Positions 8,086-15,819 of a stretch of 64,000 bases of DNA are shown in pieces. Location: NCBI GenBank assembly GCA_038881895.1, contig JAVZOV010000005.1, positions 1 to 64,000 on the forward strand, read 5' to 3'. The notes beneath the pieces are model-generated. The model ran no database searches. It had not been told where the DNA came from and worked only from the letters and a program-made list of their open reading frames with translations. Positions within the stretch are counted from its first letter, which is position 1, and each line of letters begins with the position of its first letter. Origin of the DNA: Thermoprotei archaeon. Its GTDB lineage: Archaea > Thermoproteota > Thermoprotei > Gearchaeales > WAQG01. The position numbers and the translations under genes were made by a program.

Positions 8086-9390
8086 TTAAAAAGTGCCGGG
8101 TTTTAATCTTCTTATTTCGATTCCTAATTCGTTGAGTACTATATAACCGAAGTAAACATACTTTATCCTATTGAAATCTGATTCGCTAATTTGTCCTTTT
8201 ATAGTTATAATGTTTTTATGTAGATCTAATTTCTCAAGTATGCCTATGTTTAGGAAGTGTTTTTTGGCATCATACAACCCAAGCAATAATCCCTTGATTA
8301 ATTGCGTGGAAATAATCTTTACATCCACAAAATTTGCACCTCTTAATGTTTTTTCGATGCGATCTTGCTGATTTGGAGAGAGAATCTTATCGATCACAAT
8401 TATAGCTGTGGTGTCATCCGAGCCAACATATTCTGGTTCAATGTTTAATATATTTCTTACAATTTCTTTTAAGAAGAAGTTTTCAGGCATTTGCTTAATA
8501 ATTGTGTTCAATAGAATGATATTATCAAGGTTTAACGTTATGCTCTTAGCATTAGATAAGTATTTTGCCATTTTGAACAATCTAAAGTCTCCACGTTCTT
8601 CGCGATTTCTTCTTAAAATGTGTTTAGGAGATTGTAATCGTATCACTTTTATTAAATCCTCATGAGGTTTAACTAAATGTTCAGATTCTTTTTCACGTTG
8701 TAAAACTATTATAACGTTAGGATCTATTGCTTCGACCATATGATATCGTAATGCCATTGCTATGCCACCCTCTGTTAATCCGGATGTGTTGATGATTATG
8801 GCGTTAGCTCCAAGCATTTGTGCTTTTCTAACCATTTTTTGCGAACCAACAACTATCGGTAATAAGTGTCCAACTGGTGATTTATCACCAACAAAATAGG
8901 CATCTACAAGTTTTGTATCCAAAAATGATGGTATTTGTTTCTCAAGCAATGTTAAGCTTATAGTTCCGGGAGGGCCTATATCAGATTGTCCAACATCAGT
9001 ATCAATAACAGCTACCCTAAATCCATTAGCCACTAGCTTATTTGCTAAATATAATGTAAAACCACTCTTGCCAGTGTCCACAGCACCAATAATCATTACA
9101 TTCGGATTAGAAATTTTTAAAACTTCATGAACAGCATTAACCCAATCATCCGGTATTAATTGCTCCTCTACTAATTCATAGGAACCACTCTCTCCTAATA
9201 TAAATATAATCTCAGATTCTGTAAGACCCTTCATAGGAACCTGTCGTCCACCCACTATTGTGAATGAACCACCAGCTTCGATGGACGCGCCAAACACTTC
9301 TACACTTCCTCTTTTTACATCTACTCTTGCAGGACCTCTAATTAGTAGCCAAGATTCTGGAGTTATTTTTTCAGATTTTGTAACCGACAC
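8086..9390 (-). CDS. Polynucleotide 5'-hydroxyl kinase, Grc3/Clp1 family
   Basis: The 434-residue protein has an N-terminal beta-rich domain, then a P-loop GAVDTGKS at about residues 102-109, a VIDTDVGQSDIGPPG motif (Walker B-like DxDxGQ) and the segment VGDKSPVGH. These are diagnostic for the Clp1/Grc3/Nol9 kinases, which phosphorylate the 5'-OH end of RNA or DNA during tRNA, rRNA or RNA-repair processing. The C-terminal 130 residues form a further beta-rich domain seen in archaeal members. The start is GTG at 9390. Single-gene unit, divergent from yjbQ. The GC-rich repeat abuts its 3' end. Confidence 0.88.
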   Translation of the reverse strand: MSVTKSEKITPESWLLIRGPARVDVKRGSVEVFGASIEAGGSFTIVGGRQVPMKGLTESEIIFILGESGSYELVEEQLIPDDWVNAVHEVLKISNPNVMIIGAVDTGKSGFTLYLANKLVANGFRVAVIDTDVGQSDIGPPGTISLTLLEKQIPSFLDTKLVDAYFVGDKSPVGHLLPIVVGSQKMVRKAQMLGANAIIINTSGLTEGGIAMALRYHMVEAIDPNVIIVLQREKESEHLVKPHEDLIKVIRLQSPKHILRRNREERGDFRLFKMAKYLSNAKSITLNLDNIILLNTIIKQMPENFFLKEIVRNILNIEPEYVGSDDTTAIIVIDKILSPNQQDRIEKTLRGANFVDVKIISTQLIKGLLLGLYDAKKHFLNIGILEKLDLHKNIITIKGQISESDFNRIKYVYFGYIVLNELGIEIRRLKPGTF

Positions 9391-9487
9391 GCTCGATCCC
9401 TTCTGTGAAATATTGTGTTTTCTACTAATTTAATTAAATCATGCTTAGGTTTTTAAACCTTCGGTAGAAATATTTAATGGATTAGAC

Positions 9488-9901
9488 ATGAAGATTCTCT
9501 TTAACGAAATATATGTAAGATCACATGAACTGTTTGAACTCATTGATATAACGAGTGAAATTGAAAAAATTGTTAGCAAAAGTGGTGTAAGAAATGGTTT
9601 TTGTATTATCTTTGTTCCTCATGCAACAGCATCATTAATAGTAAACGAGCATGAACCAGGTTTACTTAACGATATAATTAATAAGTTAAAAGAACTATAC
9701 CCTCCAAATGAAAAATATCAACACAATAGGATAGATGATAACGCTCATGCACACATAGCATCTTCAATCATCGGTTCAGAAAGAATTTTTCCAATAAAAG
9801 ATGGACAAATAATAAGAGGAACGTGGCAGAATATTTTACTAGTAGAGCTTGATGGACCACGATCCCAGCGCAAAATTATAGTAGAAATCGTAGGTGAGTA
9901 A
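9488..9901 (+). CDS. YjbQ/UPF0047 family protein
   Basis: The 137-residue protein matches the small YjbQ fold: VPHATASLIVNEHEPGL in the first half, then HNRIDDNAHAHI with conserved His/Asp residues, and GTWQNILLVELDGPRSQRKI at the C terminus. Family members show weak thiamine-phosphate synthase activity, but the physiological role is unsettled. The gene stands alone, divergent from the polynucleotide kinase, with ATG about 20 bases from an ATATTTAATGG sequence. Length is normal for the family. Confidence 0.88.
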   Translation: MKILFNEIYVRSHELFELIDITSEIEKIVSKSGVRNGFCIIFVPHATASLIVNEHEPGLLNDIINKLKELYPPNEKYQHNRIDDNAHAHIASSIIGSERIFPIKDGQIIRGTWQNILLVELDGPRSQRKIIVEIVGE

Positions 9902-9961
9902 TCCAGAACATGGTAGAAAAATAACAAAAATATGCCATTATTCTCAACCTAACGAATGCTC

Positions 9962-10381
9962 TCAATGCAAATTTGAATTTTCCAAATATTCTATTAATTC
10001 CCTGATCTTGATGTACCTAGGATTTGTGTTTGGTATGTTATAAATCCAAGCTGACGCTACATTGTAAACTTCCTTTAACACTGTACTGATGTTCTTTTTC
10101 ACGTTACTTAATACTTGAGGTGGTATATCATCATAATTCACGAGCCTTGTTGGAATGTATAAAAAGGGTAATCCTTCCTCTGATGATGGTGAGAACCTGA
10201 CAACAACACCATCGCTAGTTAAAAAATATGAACGATTTCCGAATGAAGCCAATCCTATCATAGCATCAGGATGCGGTGGGATGAACCCCTGTAATGTTCT
10301 AAGAAAAATTCTAACTTTCTCTAAATCTTCATTATTCTTCATATCTTGTATCACTTTACGCAATTCATCTAACTCTTCCAT
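9962..10381 (-). CDS. Conserved-looking protein of unknown function
   Basis: I do not recognise this 139-residue protein. It has a charged helical N terminus (EELDELRKVIQDMKNNEDLEKV), a likely beta segment around DAMIGLASFGNRSYFLTSDGVVVRFS, and a helical C terminus ending IKIRELIEYLEN. No signal peptide, membrane segment or metal motif is visible. Codon use resembles neighbouring genes and the start is ATG, so it is probably a real cytoplasmic protein. It lies on the same strand as the DUF447 gene 68 bases upstream and may be cotranscribed with it. Confidence 0.7.
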   Translation of the reverse strand: MEELDELRKVIQDMKNNEDLEKVRIFLRTLQGFIPPHPDAMIGLASFGNRSYFLTSDGVVVRFSPSSEEGLPFLYIPTRLVNYDDIPPQVLSNVKKNISTVLKEVYNVASAWIYNIPNTNPRYIKIRELIEYLENSNLH

Positions 10382-10449
10382 ACCTATGCTTAGTTTTATA
10401 GGTCTAATTATTTTTATCTAAATGTGACAAGAATTAACATGATATCTAA

Positions 10450-11067
10450 TCATTGTCTTTTAGCATCTTTAACTGCCTTTAATAATATATCGTTTGCAAT
10501 ATTTAATAACTCTGTATCTCGTGTTGAATGTCTGACAGTATCAACACACATTTTAATGCGTTCAAGTAGTTTATCTATTTCACTAGATAACCCCATTGTT
10601 AAGTATGGTTTTATCCTAGTATAGTGAACAAGCGCCTCTATAATTGCCGGATGCGCCCTATTAAAAGTCCTAGGCATGCTTCTAAGTATTTTAAAATTAA
10701 CAGGAACAAAGTAAAAAATTGCTCTATCTCCCTTATCAATAACATCGGCCACTTTCGCTTCTACTACAGCATCCGCAATTTTTAAGGCTGGCACATGAAT
10801 AATATCGCTTGATAATAGTTCATCAGCCCCTATTCTTTCATTCATCACAAACTTATAAAAAACACGAGCATCAGAGGTCACATTAATAGTACATTCACCA
10901 CAACCCATTAAACCCAAATATGTGACCGAATCCTTGAAAATAATAGCCATAATGTTATCATTAATTAACTTAACACCTATAGGTGCTGCGTTAACCTCTC
11001 CATCCCTAGTAACAACTAGAATTATTTCAGAATACGTATTTTCCGAAAACCCTAATTCACGAAGCAT
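10450..11067 (-). CDS. DUF447 family protein (FMN-binding split-barrel-like)
   Basis: The 205-residue protein starts MLRELGFSENTYSEIILVV and continues GEVNAAPIGVKLINDN, the pattern of DUF447, whose known structures are FMN-binding split barrels. The C-terminal part (residues about 140-200) is helical and contains RAHPAIIEALVHYTR, typical of the archaeal family. A flavin-dependent role is likely from the fold; the substrate is unknown. Start ATG at 11067. First gene of a possible two-gene unit with the unknown gene downstream. Confidence 0.8.
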   Translation of the reverse strand: MLRELGFSENTYSEIILVVTRDGEVNAAPIGVKLINDNIMAIIFKDSVTYLGLMGCGECTINVTSDARVFYKFVMNERIGADELLSSDIIHVPALKIADAVVEAKVADVIDKGDRAIFYFVPVNFKILRSMPRTFNRAHPAIIEALVHYTRIKPYLTMGLSSEIDKLLERIKMCVDTVRHSTRDTELLNIANDILLKAVKDAKRQ

Positions 11068-11235
11068 GCCACCCTCTAAAATATATCAATTTAAATTTAA
11101 TATAAGTTTAATAATACAAGCAGCAAATTGACCAATAGCTTAGAATTCTGTTAAAATATAGACTCCAAAGAGCTCTCATTCTTGGGAGAGTAAAGGAAAA
11201 CTATTTAGACAACCTTTTTCTTAGTTTTTATAGAC

Positions 11236-11310
11236 GCGGCCGTCGTCTAGCCTGGACTAGGACATCAGCCTGCCACGCTGGCAACCCGGGTTCAAATCCC
11301 GGCGGCCGCA
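11236..11310 (+). tRNA. tRNA-Gly(GCC)
   Basis: A full cloverleaf: acceptor stem GCGGCCG/CGGCCGC, a D arm around GTCTAGCCTGGACTAGGAC, anticodon stem TCAGC/GCTGG with loop CTGCCAC (anticodon GCC at 11272-11274), T arm CCGGG-TTCAAAT-CCCGG and discriminator A at 11310. No intron and no encoded CCA. It is followed by a degraded accessory segment, but I see no second copy of the tRNA 3' end that would mark an attachment site. Confidence 0.96.
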
Positions 11311-11638
11311 CTCATCAGAAACTGCGTTTCTGATACCTTCCTTGCTTATTTCGTCTGAAGCGGGTTGATTCTGTGCTATTTTTGGAATGAATTGGTTAAT
11401 GTTTCTATTCCTATTTTCAGAACGTTTTCGCAGTATTGTGAAACGTTTAAACCTAACCGCTGTGCTTGTTTTAAAGTTGTAAACGTAGTTTTAAGGGAAA
11501 GACTAATTCGACTTGGCAAAATTCCAGAATCCGCAAGTCAATCCCATTTATCGGTGAATAAACCATTCGTGGAAGAATAAGAAAGCAGCAGAAACTAAAC
11601 CACCCATCAAACCTAAACGGAAATCAGACTATTCTAAA

Positions 11639-11761
11639 ATGAGCTTGCAGGAGCTTGAGGAATTACGTTCTCATTTATTGGATATAGGCGATTCAACCGA
11701 GGTGCAGTTTGTAGCTGCGGAAATTAAGAAACTTTTAGCTCAGAAAGGTGTTCAGGCATGA
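11639..11761 (+). CDS. Small protein, unknown, coupled to the next ORF
   Basis: A 40-residue ORF starting MSLQELEELRSHLLDIGDST and ending in QKGVQA. It is predicted to be helical and highly charged. Its stop codon overlaps the ATG of the next ORF (ATGA at 11758-11761), a typical sign of translational coupling. Pairs of tiny helical proteins like this are frequent in archaeal viruses and integrated elements, but I recognise no family. It may be a surviving gene of the element that decayed downstream of tRNA-Gly. Confidence 0.45.
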   Translation: MSLQELEELRSHLLDIGDSTEVQFVAAEIKKLLAQKGVQA

Positions 11762-11961
11762 GTGATGGGGATTTGACGGTTTTTCTTGAGGATTTCTGCG
11801 ATTTCTTAGATAGTTTAGAGGCGAGCATTGTTAAAATGAAACAGCAAATTGTCAAACTTGCAGGAATAAAGGAAAAACAAAAGTGGAATTGGAATCCAGG
11901 CAAAATAAAATGGGTGAAAGCTGAAGGTTTCAAGGGAGGCTATGAACGTAGGAAGATGTAG
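11758..11961 (+). CDS. Small coiled protein, unknown, probable element gene
   Basis: A 67-residue ORF beginning MSDGDLTVFLEDFCDFLDSL. The first half is a likely coiled coil (LEASIVKMKQQIVKLAGIKE); the tail is basic and tryptophan-rich (KQKWNWNPGKIKWVKAEGFK). It starts inside the stop codon of the preceding 40-residue ORF. Function unknown. Size, coupling and position support a viral or plasmid origin. Codon usage is not obviously foreign. Confidence 0.5.
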   Translation: MSDGDLTVFLEDFCDFLDSLEASIVKMKQQIVKLAGIKEKQKWNWNPGKIKWVKAEGFKGGYERRKM

Positions 11962-12009
11962 ATAATCCAGAGTTAACATATATTATGATGATGAAAGGGT
12001 GGTAGCTTA

Positions 12010-12145
12010 TTGAGTTTAGATGTCGGATGCGGAAAACGAAAATTAGGGGAATAAACGTGGATGTAAACAAGGAGCATCATCCAGACATTGCATGTGACGT
12101 TCACTATTTACCTTTTCAAGAGATTGAGCCTTTTGAATTTTATTG
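12010..12145 (+). pseudogene. SAM-dependent methyltransferase fragment
   Basis: In one frame the sequence reads LSLDVGCGKRK, the glycine-rich SAM-binding motif of class I methyltransferases. After a frameshift it continues GINVDVNKEHHPDIACDVHYLPFQEIEPFEF, with the motif II acidic residue (VDVN) and the DVHYLPF segment (read here as three adjoining pieces). The remaining two-thirds of such an enzyme is absent. A decayed fragment, not a functional gene. Confidence 0.65.
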
Positions 12146-12146
12146 A

Positions 12147-12256
12147 GTTGGAAAATTATTTGAGTGAAAAACTAGGAGTTAAAAGTTGATTTGGTTGAGA
12201 AAAGCACTTAAAGCCGAGAATTAGGAAGCACATCTTAGAGGAAGTTGTAAATATAT
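12147..12256 (+). pseudogene. MntA-like nucleotidyltransferase C-terminal fragment
   Basis: With two frame corrections the strand reads LENYLSEKLGVKVDLVEK then LKPRIRKHILEEVVNI, the usual C terminus of minimal nucleotidyltransferase antitoxins (family pattern LGVKVDLVxxxxLKPRIRxxILxEAVYV). The catalytic GSxxxGxxxxxSDxD part is missing. It is followed within a few bases by a hepT fragment, so this was once an MntA/HepT toxin-antitoxin module. Confidence 0.6.
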
Positions 12257-12398
12257 GAAAAGAGAGTTTTTAGATTATCTAGAGGACATAATCAGAGTTA
12301 TGGAAAATGTAATGGACTTTGTAGAGGGGATGGATTATGAGGATTTTATAAAGGATAAGAGGACAATCTATGCAGTAATAAAACAGTTTCAAAGCTGA
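12255..12398 (+). pseudogene. HepT-like (DUF86/HEPN) toxin, truncated by IS607 left end
   Basis: From ATG at 12255 the 47 residues MKREFLDYLEDIIRVMENVM...KDKRTIYAVIKQF match the N terminus of HepT (HEPN, DUF86). The frame ends where CAGTTTCAAAGCTGATAAG begins at 12384, a copy of the IS607 left end, so the insertion removed the C-terminal half and its RNase motif. The gene directly follows an MntA fragment, as in intact modules. Confidence 0.65.
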
Positions 12399-12425
12399 TA
12401 AGTTTAAAAATGGCTCATGTTAATG
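12384..12425 (+). repeat. Solo IS607 left end (copy K)
   Basis: AGTTTCAAAGCTGATAAG followed by TTTAAAAATGGCTCATG aligns with the left ends of the MITEs at 1-50 and 47288-47335 (AGAGCAGATAGGTTTAAAT, then ATGGTTTGCTCATACG). No recombinase or right end follows. It marks the junction that truncates hepT. Confidence 0.65.
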
Positions 12426-12507
12426 CCTTTTCTTCATTAGGTTCAGTGTAACCCTAATTAATCATCGCCACAATTAATAATAAAAACTGACTAAAAAGTT
12501 TTATTAA

Positions 12508-13428
12508 TTAAACTTCGGAGACAACTATATTTCTGAGGATGCCTATCTTTTCGACTTCGGCTTCTACGATATCATTGTGCTTCAGAAACTTGTTTTTACT
12601 CATTCCAACGCCCGATGGAGTACCAGTTGAAATATAGTCTCCTGGTTTAAGGGTTATACCCTGTGATGCCCAATGAATGAGTTCCTCAACATTGAATATT
12701 AAGTTTCGGGTATTACCGTCTTGTTCGATGTTTCCGTTAACTTTCAGTGTAAGTCTTAAATTGTTAGGATCTAGTATTTCATCTTTCGTAACTATGTATG
12801 GTCCTACAGGGGTTGTTAAATCCATCGATTTTCCCCAGATCCAATAAAATCCTAGAGATTCTGCAGGTGGAAATTGCCAATCTCTCATCGAGATATCGTT
12901 AACTACAGTATAACCGAAAACGTGGTTTAATGCATCTTTTCTATTGATATATTTTCCAGGTTTACCGATTATGATACCGAGCTCAACTTCCCAATCAACT
13001 TTTTCTGAAATTTTTGGTTTAATTATAGGATTTTCATGTCCTATTAATGTGTTAGCAAATTTAGGAAAGAAATAGGGTTTAGGAGGAGGACTTGCGCCAC
13101 TCTCTTTACCGTGCTCTCTGTAATTTATAGCGACACAGAATATTTTCTCTGGATTTGGAACAGGAGGATGCCATTTTATCTCTTTTGGGTCTATGAAAGG
13201 ACTCGTATCATTGAGTTCAAGGCTTTTGCTAAGTAATTCTTTAGCAATGTCAAGGGATAATTCTTCAAAAGCAATAAACTTGCGCATGGAATAGAGGAAG
13301 TCTGGAGCTTCAATAGAACTGTGTATTCTTTTATATGCGTTAGGTAAATCTAATACTCCACTGTTCGTTAAAATTCCTACCCGATATTCATCTTTTATCG
13401 AAAAAGTAAGTAGTTTCAATACGTTCAC
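12508..13428 (-). CDS. Fumarylacetoacetate hydrolase family protein
   Basis: The 306-residue protein has the FAH C-terminal fold: KIFCVAINYREHGKESG, the metal-binding glutamates in KVDWEVELGIIIGKPGKYI, then GYTVVNDISMRDWQF, and the terminal STGTPSGVGMSKN. The family includes fumarylpyruvate hydrolase, oxaloacetate decarboxylase and aromatic or sugar-acid catabolic hydrolases. The exact substrate cannot be read from sequence, and no pathway genes lie beside it. It starts with GTG at 13428, with GAGGTG overlapping and preceding the start. Cytoplasmic, Mg2+ or Mn2+ dependent by family. Confidence 0.88.
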   Translation of the reverse strand: MNVLKLLTFSIKDEYRVGILTNSGVLDLPNAYKRIHSSIEAPDFLYSMRKFIAFEELSLDIAKELLSKSLELNDTSPFIDPKEIKWHPPVPNPEKIFCVAINYREHGKESGASPPPKPYFFPKFANTLIGHENPIIKPKISEKVDWEVELGIIIGKPGKYINRKDALNHVFGYTVVNDISMRDWQFPPAESLGFYWIWGKSMDLTTPVGPYIVTKDEILDPNNLRLTLKVNGNIEQDGNTRNLIFNVEELIHWASQGITLKPGDYISTGTPSGVGMSKNKFLKHNDIVEAEVEKIGILRNIVVSEV

Positions 13429-13575
13429 CTCAATTTAGTCTTACTTATAGAGTATAAATTATTTTGCACCAAATTTATTTAGATTAAGAGGTGTCTCTAT
13501 GGGAGTTTGTGCGTCAGATTTTAAAGTGTACTATTTACAATAAAATCTTTGTTTCTTTAGGGAAAGGAGAAGGAT

Positions 13576-13866
13576 CTTGACACTCTCCACGGCTGAAGCC
13601 GGGAGATTCTCGGTTTGTCGTGGGGCTTCCACTCATTCTACCGAGTTCTGGGCTGTGTCAAGGCAGCCCCTGCCATGAGCATATAGCCCATGGCCCGCTT
13701 GCTGGAACCTTCCCCACACCGTCTTGGATGGGAGCCTTATTCCAGCCTTTGGACATCCCATCCACATGCGAGCGACCCGCTCAAGGAGCTGATGGAATTG
13801 GAGGAATATAAAGTTAACGGCGATTCATCTCCACGACTGAGGTCGGAAGCCTTCTCGCCGAAAGAG
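13576..13866. mobile_element. GC-rich IS200/IS605-like non-autonomous element
   Basis: About 290 bases of high GC content stand out from the AT-rich flanks. Near each edge is the same kind of palindrome: CTCCACGGCTGAAGCCGGGAG at 13585-13605 (21 bases; core CGGCTGAAGCCG) and CTCCACGACTGAGGTCGG at 13828-13848. Subterminal hairpins of this style bound IS200/IS605 elements, where TnpA binds and TnpB omega-RNA is made. No transposase frame is present. Likely a decayed or non-autonomous copy carrying the structured RNA part only. Confidence 0.55.
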
Positions 13867-13938
13867 TGGGTAAAGCCCCATTTTTAGAGAAGAGCCAAAG
13901 TACCTAATATAGCAGGTCTCAATCTGATTTAAGCAAAG

Positions 13939-13985
13939 ATTTATATTACACTACATATTTGATATCTTACCTGTAAAAGGAGGAA
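13939..13985 (+). promoter_or_regulatory. alba promoter and ribosome binding site
   Basis: A TATA box (ATTTATATTA, 13939-13948) lies about 45 bases before the alba start, and a strong purine-rich AGGAGGA at 13978-13984 lies seven bases before the ATG. The strong Shine-Dalgarno stands out, since many genes here have weak or no leaders, and fits high Alba expression. Confidence 0.65.
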
Positions 13986-13991
13986 AAAACT

Positions 13992-14354
13992 ATGAGTAGC
14001 GGAGAGGGGGTTCCCACACTACCTGAAGAAAAACAAGCACAAGCTGTAAAGAAGGTTCCAAGAAAGCCTGCAGGACCAATTAGTGAAAACACAGTTCTAA
14101 TTGGTTCTAAACCAGTAATGGGATATGTGGTAGCAGCATTAATACAGTTTAATAGAGGCGGAGAAAAGGTTGTATTAAAAGCGAGAGGACGAGCAATTTC
14201 TAGAGCAGTAGATGTAGCTGAGATATTAAAGAACAAATTCCTACCAGGACAAGTAAAAGTAGGCAATATATCTATTAATACAGAGAAAGTCGGTGAAGGC
14301 GATCAATCAAGAGACGTTTCAACAATAGAGATTGTACTTGAAAGAGCTAAGTAA
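13992..14354 (+). CDS. alba: Alba chromatin protein
   Basis: The 120-residue protein has the Alba core from about residue 32: [21 protein letters not shown], the lysine/arginine-rich [21 protein letters not shown] and a C-terminal beta strand ([10 protein letters not shown]). Alba coats DNA and RNA in archaea. The core includes the equivalent of the acetylatable lysine region (IGSKPVM). The N-terminal 30-residue extension, rich in Lys, Glu and Pro, is longer than in Sulfolobus Alba1. Monocistronic with its own strong promoter. Confidence 0.95.
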   Translation: MSSGEGVPTLPEEKQAQAVKKVPRKPAGPISENTVLIGSKPVMGYVVAALIQFNRGGEKVVLKARGRAISRAVDVAEILKNKFLPGQVKVGNISINTEKVGEGDQSRDVSTIEIVLERAK

Positions 14355-14471
14355 ACAATGAATAATTACTAAAAAATCCATTTTATTTCTTTTTGATCAT
14401 AAAACGTTTCCATAAGCTAAACTAGCAAGCTAAACGTTTATTAATTTAACATTATTTAATAATAGCAAACA

Positions 14472-15029
14472 ATGGCAATATACGTATCAAACCTCATGAA
14501 ATTTAGTAAAATGGTTCAAGAGACAGCATTGTTAGTAATATTAGTTTTAATATCGCTAAGATTCTACATAGAGTTCCAACCATTAAATATATCTGGTATA
14601 AAGTTTAGTGGAGTATCTCCTTTCATATTCCTTTTATTCCTGATTAGTTCGTACGTTAGAAGAAAAGCAGTATTCTTGGGTTGGTTATTAGGAGGTTTGT
14701 TTTTTTCACTGTTACTTAACATATCTGATGTAATTCTTATATTTTTCACCTCGGTGTTCTTAGGTATTTTCGGGTATTTTTATTCATGCGTTTCAAAATA
14801 TAAGATAAAAACATTCACAGATGTGATAAGAAATATAATAGGCACATTAATCACACTTTGGATAACATCTGGAACTGTAGCAACACTTTATGAGGTTAAA
14901 AATTTAATGACATTTGACCAGGCGTATAACATATTCTTCACCACTGGAATAATTATAATACTCATAATAAACATATCAACAGTATACTTTTATGGTGATA
15001 AGATCTACTCTATATTTAATAAAATCTAA
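14472..15029 (+). CDS. Multi-spanning membrane protein, unknown
   Basis: The 185-residue protein is almost entirely hydrophobic, with about six predicted transmembrane helices (ALLVILVLISLRFYI, FIFLLFLISSYV, AVFLGWLLGGLFFSLLL, VILIFFTSVFLGIFGYF, GTLITLWITSGTVATLY, TGIIIILIINISTVYFY). Size and helix number resemble substrate-binding S subunits of ECF transporters, but no signature motif supports that and no T or A subunit is adjacent. An AT-rich promoter region with TTTATTAATTTAAC lies just upstream of ATG, so it is probably leaderless. Confidence 0.75.
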   Translation: MAIYVSNLMKFSKMVQETALLVILVLISLRFYIEFQPLNISGIKFSGVSPFIFLLFLISSYVRRKAVFLGWLLGGLFFSLLLNISDVILIFFTSVFLGIFGYFYSCVSKYKIKTFTDVIRNIIGTLITLWITSGTVATLYEVKNLMTFDQAYNIFFTTGIIIILIINISTVYFYGDKIYSIFNKI

Positions 15030-15094
15030 GCTGTTAAGAACTATTTTCATAATAAATTTATGTAGCAGTTAAGATATACAATTTTAGGATCAAC

Positions 15095-15709
15095 TTGATA
15101 CCGTTAAAAGAGAAAGAAGTATTAAGAAAAATGTTGTATGAAGCGAAAAGTAACATCAAAATAACTGCTATAATACCTAGTAACCATCAAATGTTTGATC
15201 TTTTTATGAATTTTATTTCAGAGTTAAAAGAGATAAGGGAGAATTTTGTAGATATGATTATTATAGATGATCCTAAAACAATGTTGCAGTACCTAGATGT
15301 TTCTATGTTTCCGGTCTTTATTATAAGTGGGAGGGATGTTAAGATTAAGTTTTATGATTTGCCAGTAGGATTAGAAATGGTAATGTTCATTGATGCTTTG
15401 AGCGCGGTTATTAATGAACCTGATAATAAACCAATAAGAAATCTAAAAAGTGTTACAATAAAAATCTTGGTGTCTCCTACATGTTCACTTTGTGTTCCAG
15501 TCATGAGAACTGTCATAAAGTTTGCAATGCTAAGCAAAAATTGTACAATTGAAGTATTAGATGTATTAGAAAATGCGAAACTCTTAGAACGCTATGGAGT
15601 ATTAACGGTTCCTGTTATAATGGTGAATGATGACATTCTTTACACGAATCTTGATGAGGAAAAGATTGCATCATTTCTGGTAAAGCATTTGACTCATTCA
15701 TTATCCTGA
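15095..15709 (+). CDS. Two-domain thioredoxin-fold oxidoreductase, PDO-like
   Basis: The 204 residues look like two tandem thioredoxin folds as in archaeal protein disulfide oxidoreductase. The C-terminal unit has a redox CxxC in SPTCSLCVPVM (about residues 128-138) and a cis-Pro segment YGVLTVPVIMVN. The N-terminal unit keeps the fold pattern (LDVSMFPVFIISG) but has no CxxC, so only one active site remains. The family forms and shuffles intracellular disulfides, mostly in thermophiles. The frame opens at TTG (15095), while the first ATG would cut into the fold. Next to the geranylgeranyl reductase. Confidence 0.75.
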   Translation: MIPLKEKEVLRKMLYEAKSNIKITAIIPSNHQMFDLFMNFISELKEIRENFVDMIIIDDPKTMLQYLDVSMFPVFIISGRDVKIKFYDLPVGLEMVMFIDALSAVINEPDNKPIRNLKSVTIKILVSPTCSLCVPVMRTVIKFAMLSKNCTIEVLDVLENAKLLERYGVLTVPVIMVNDDILYTNLDEEKIASFLVKHLTHSLS

Positions 15710-15819
15710 AGAATGAGGTCTTTAATTGTGATTAGAATCATGTATTTTTGATTGAAGATAAACAAATATTTATATGCAATAATTACACATTTTGTGTGAG
15801 ACCCTGGTGATGATAGAAT

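Larger units (their letters stand above)
11311..12410. other. Degenerate accessory segment downstream of tRNA-Gly
   Basis: Between tRNA-Gly and the FAH gene there is no full-length gene of recognisable family. The stretch holds two small translationally coupled ORFs (11639-11961), a frame-broken methyltransferase start, a C-terminal MNT nucleotidyltransferase fragment and a hepT fragment cut by an IS607 left end. The 11320-11638 part has only short interrupted frames. The order and decay suggest successive insertions and deletions next to a tRNA gene, a common archaeal integration target (inference). Confidence 0.6.

Noticed and set aside
7782-8135. Reading frames of 60-117 codons inside both 271-bp elements
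   Set aside because: Several overlapping frames are open on the same strand because of GC-rich composition; they have no ribosome binding site, no family motif and no consistent start. The DNA-level hairpins explain the conservation better.
11236-12500. tRNA-Gly as an attachment site of an integrated element
   Set aside because: I could not find a second copy of the tRNA 3' end and no integrase gene is present.
13620-13887. Short frames inside the GC-rich island next to alba
   Set aside because: Open by composition only; sequence is low in recognisable domains and flanked by element-style hairpins.
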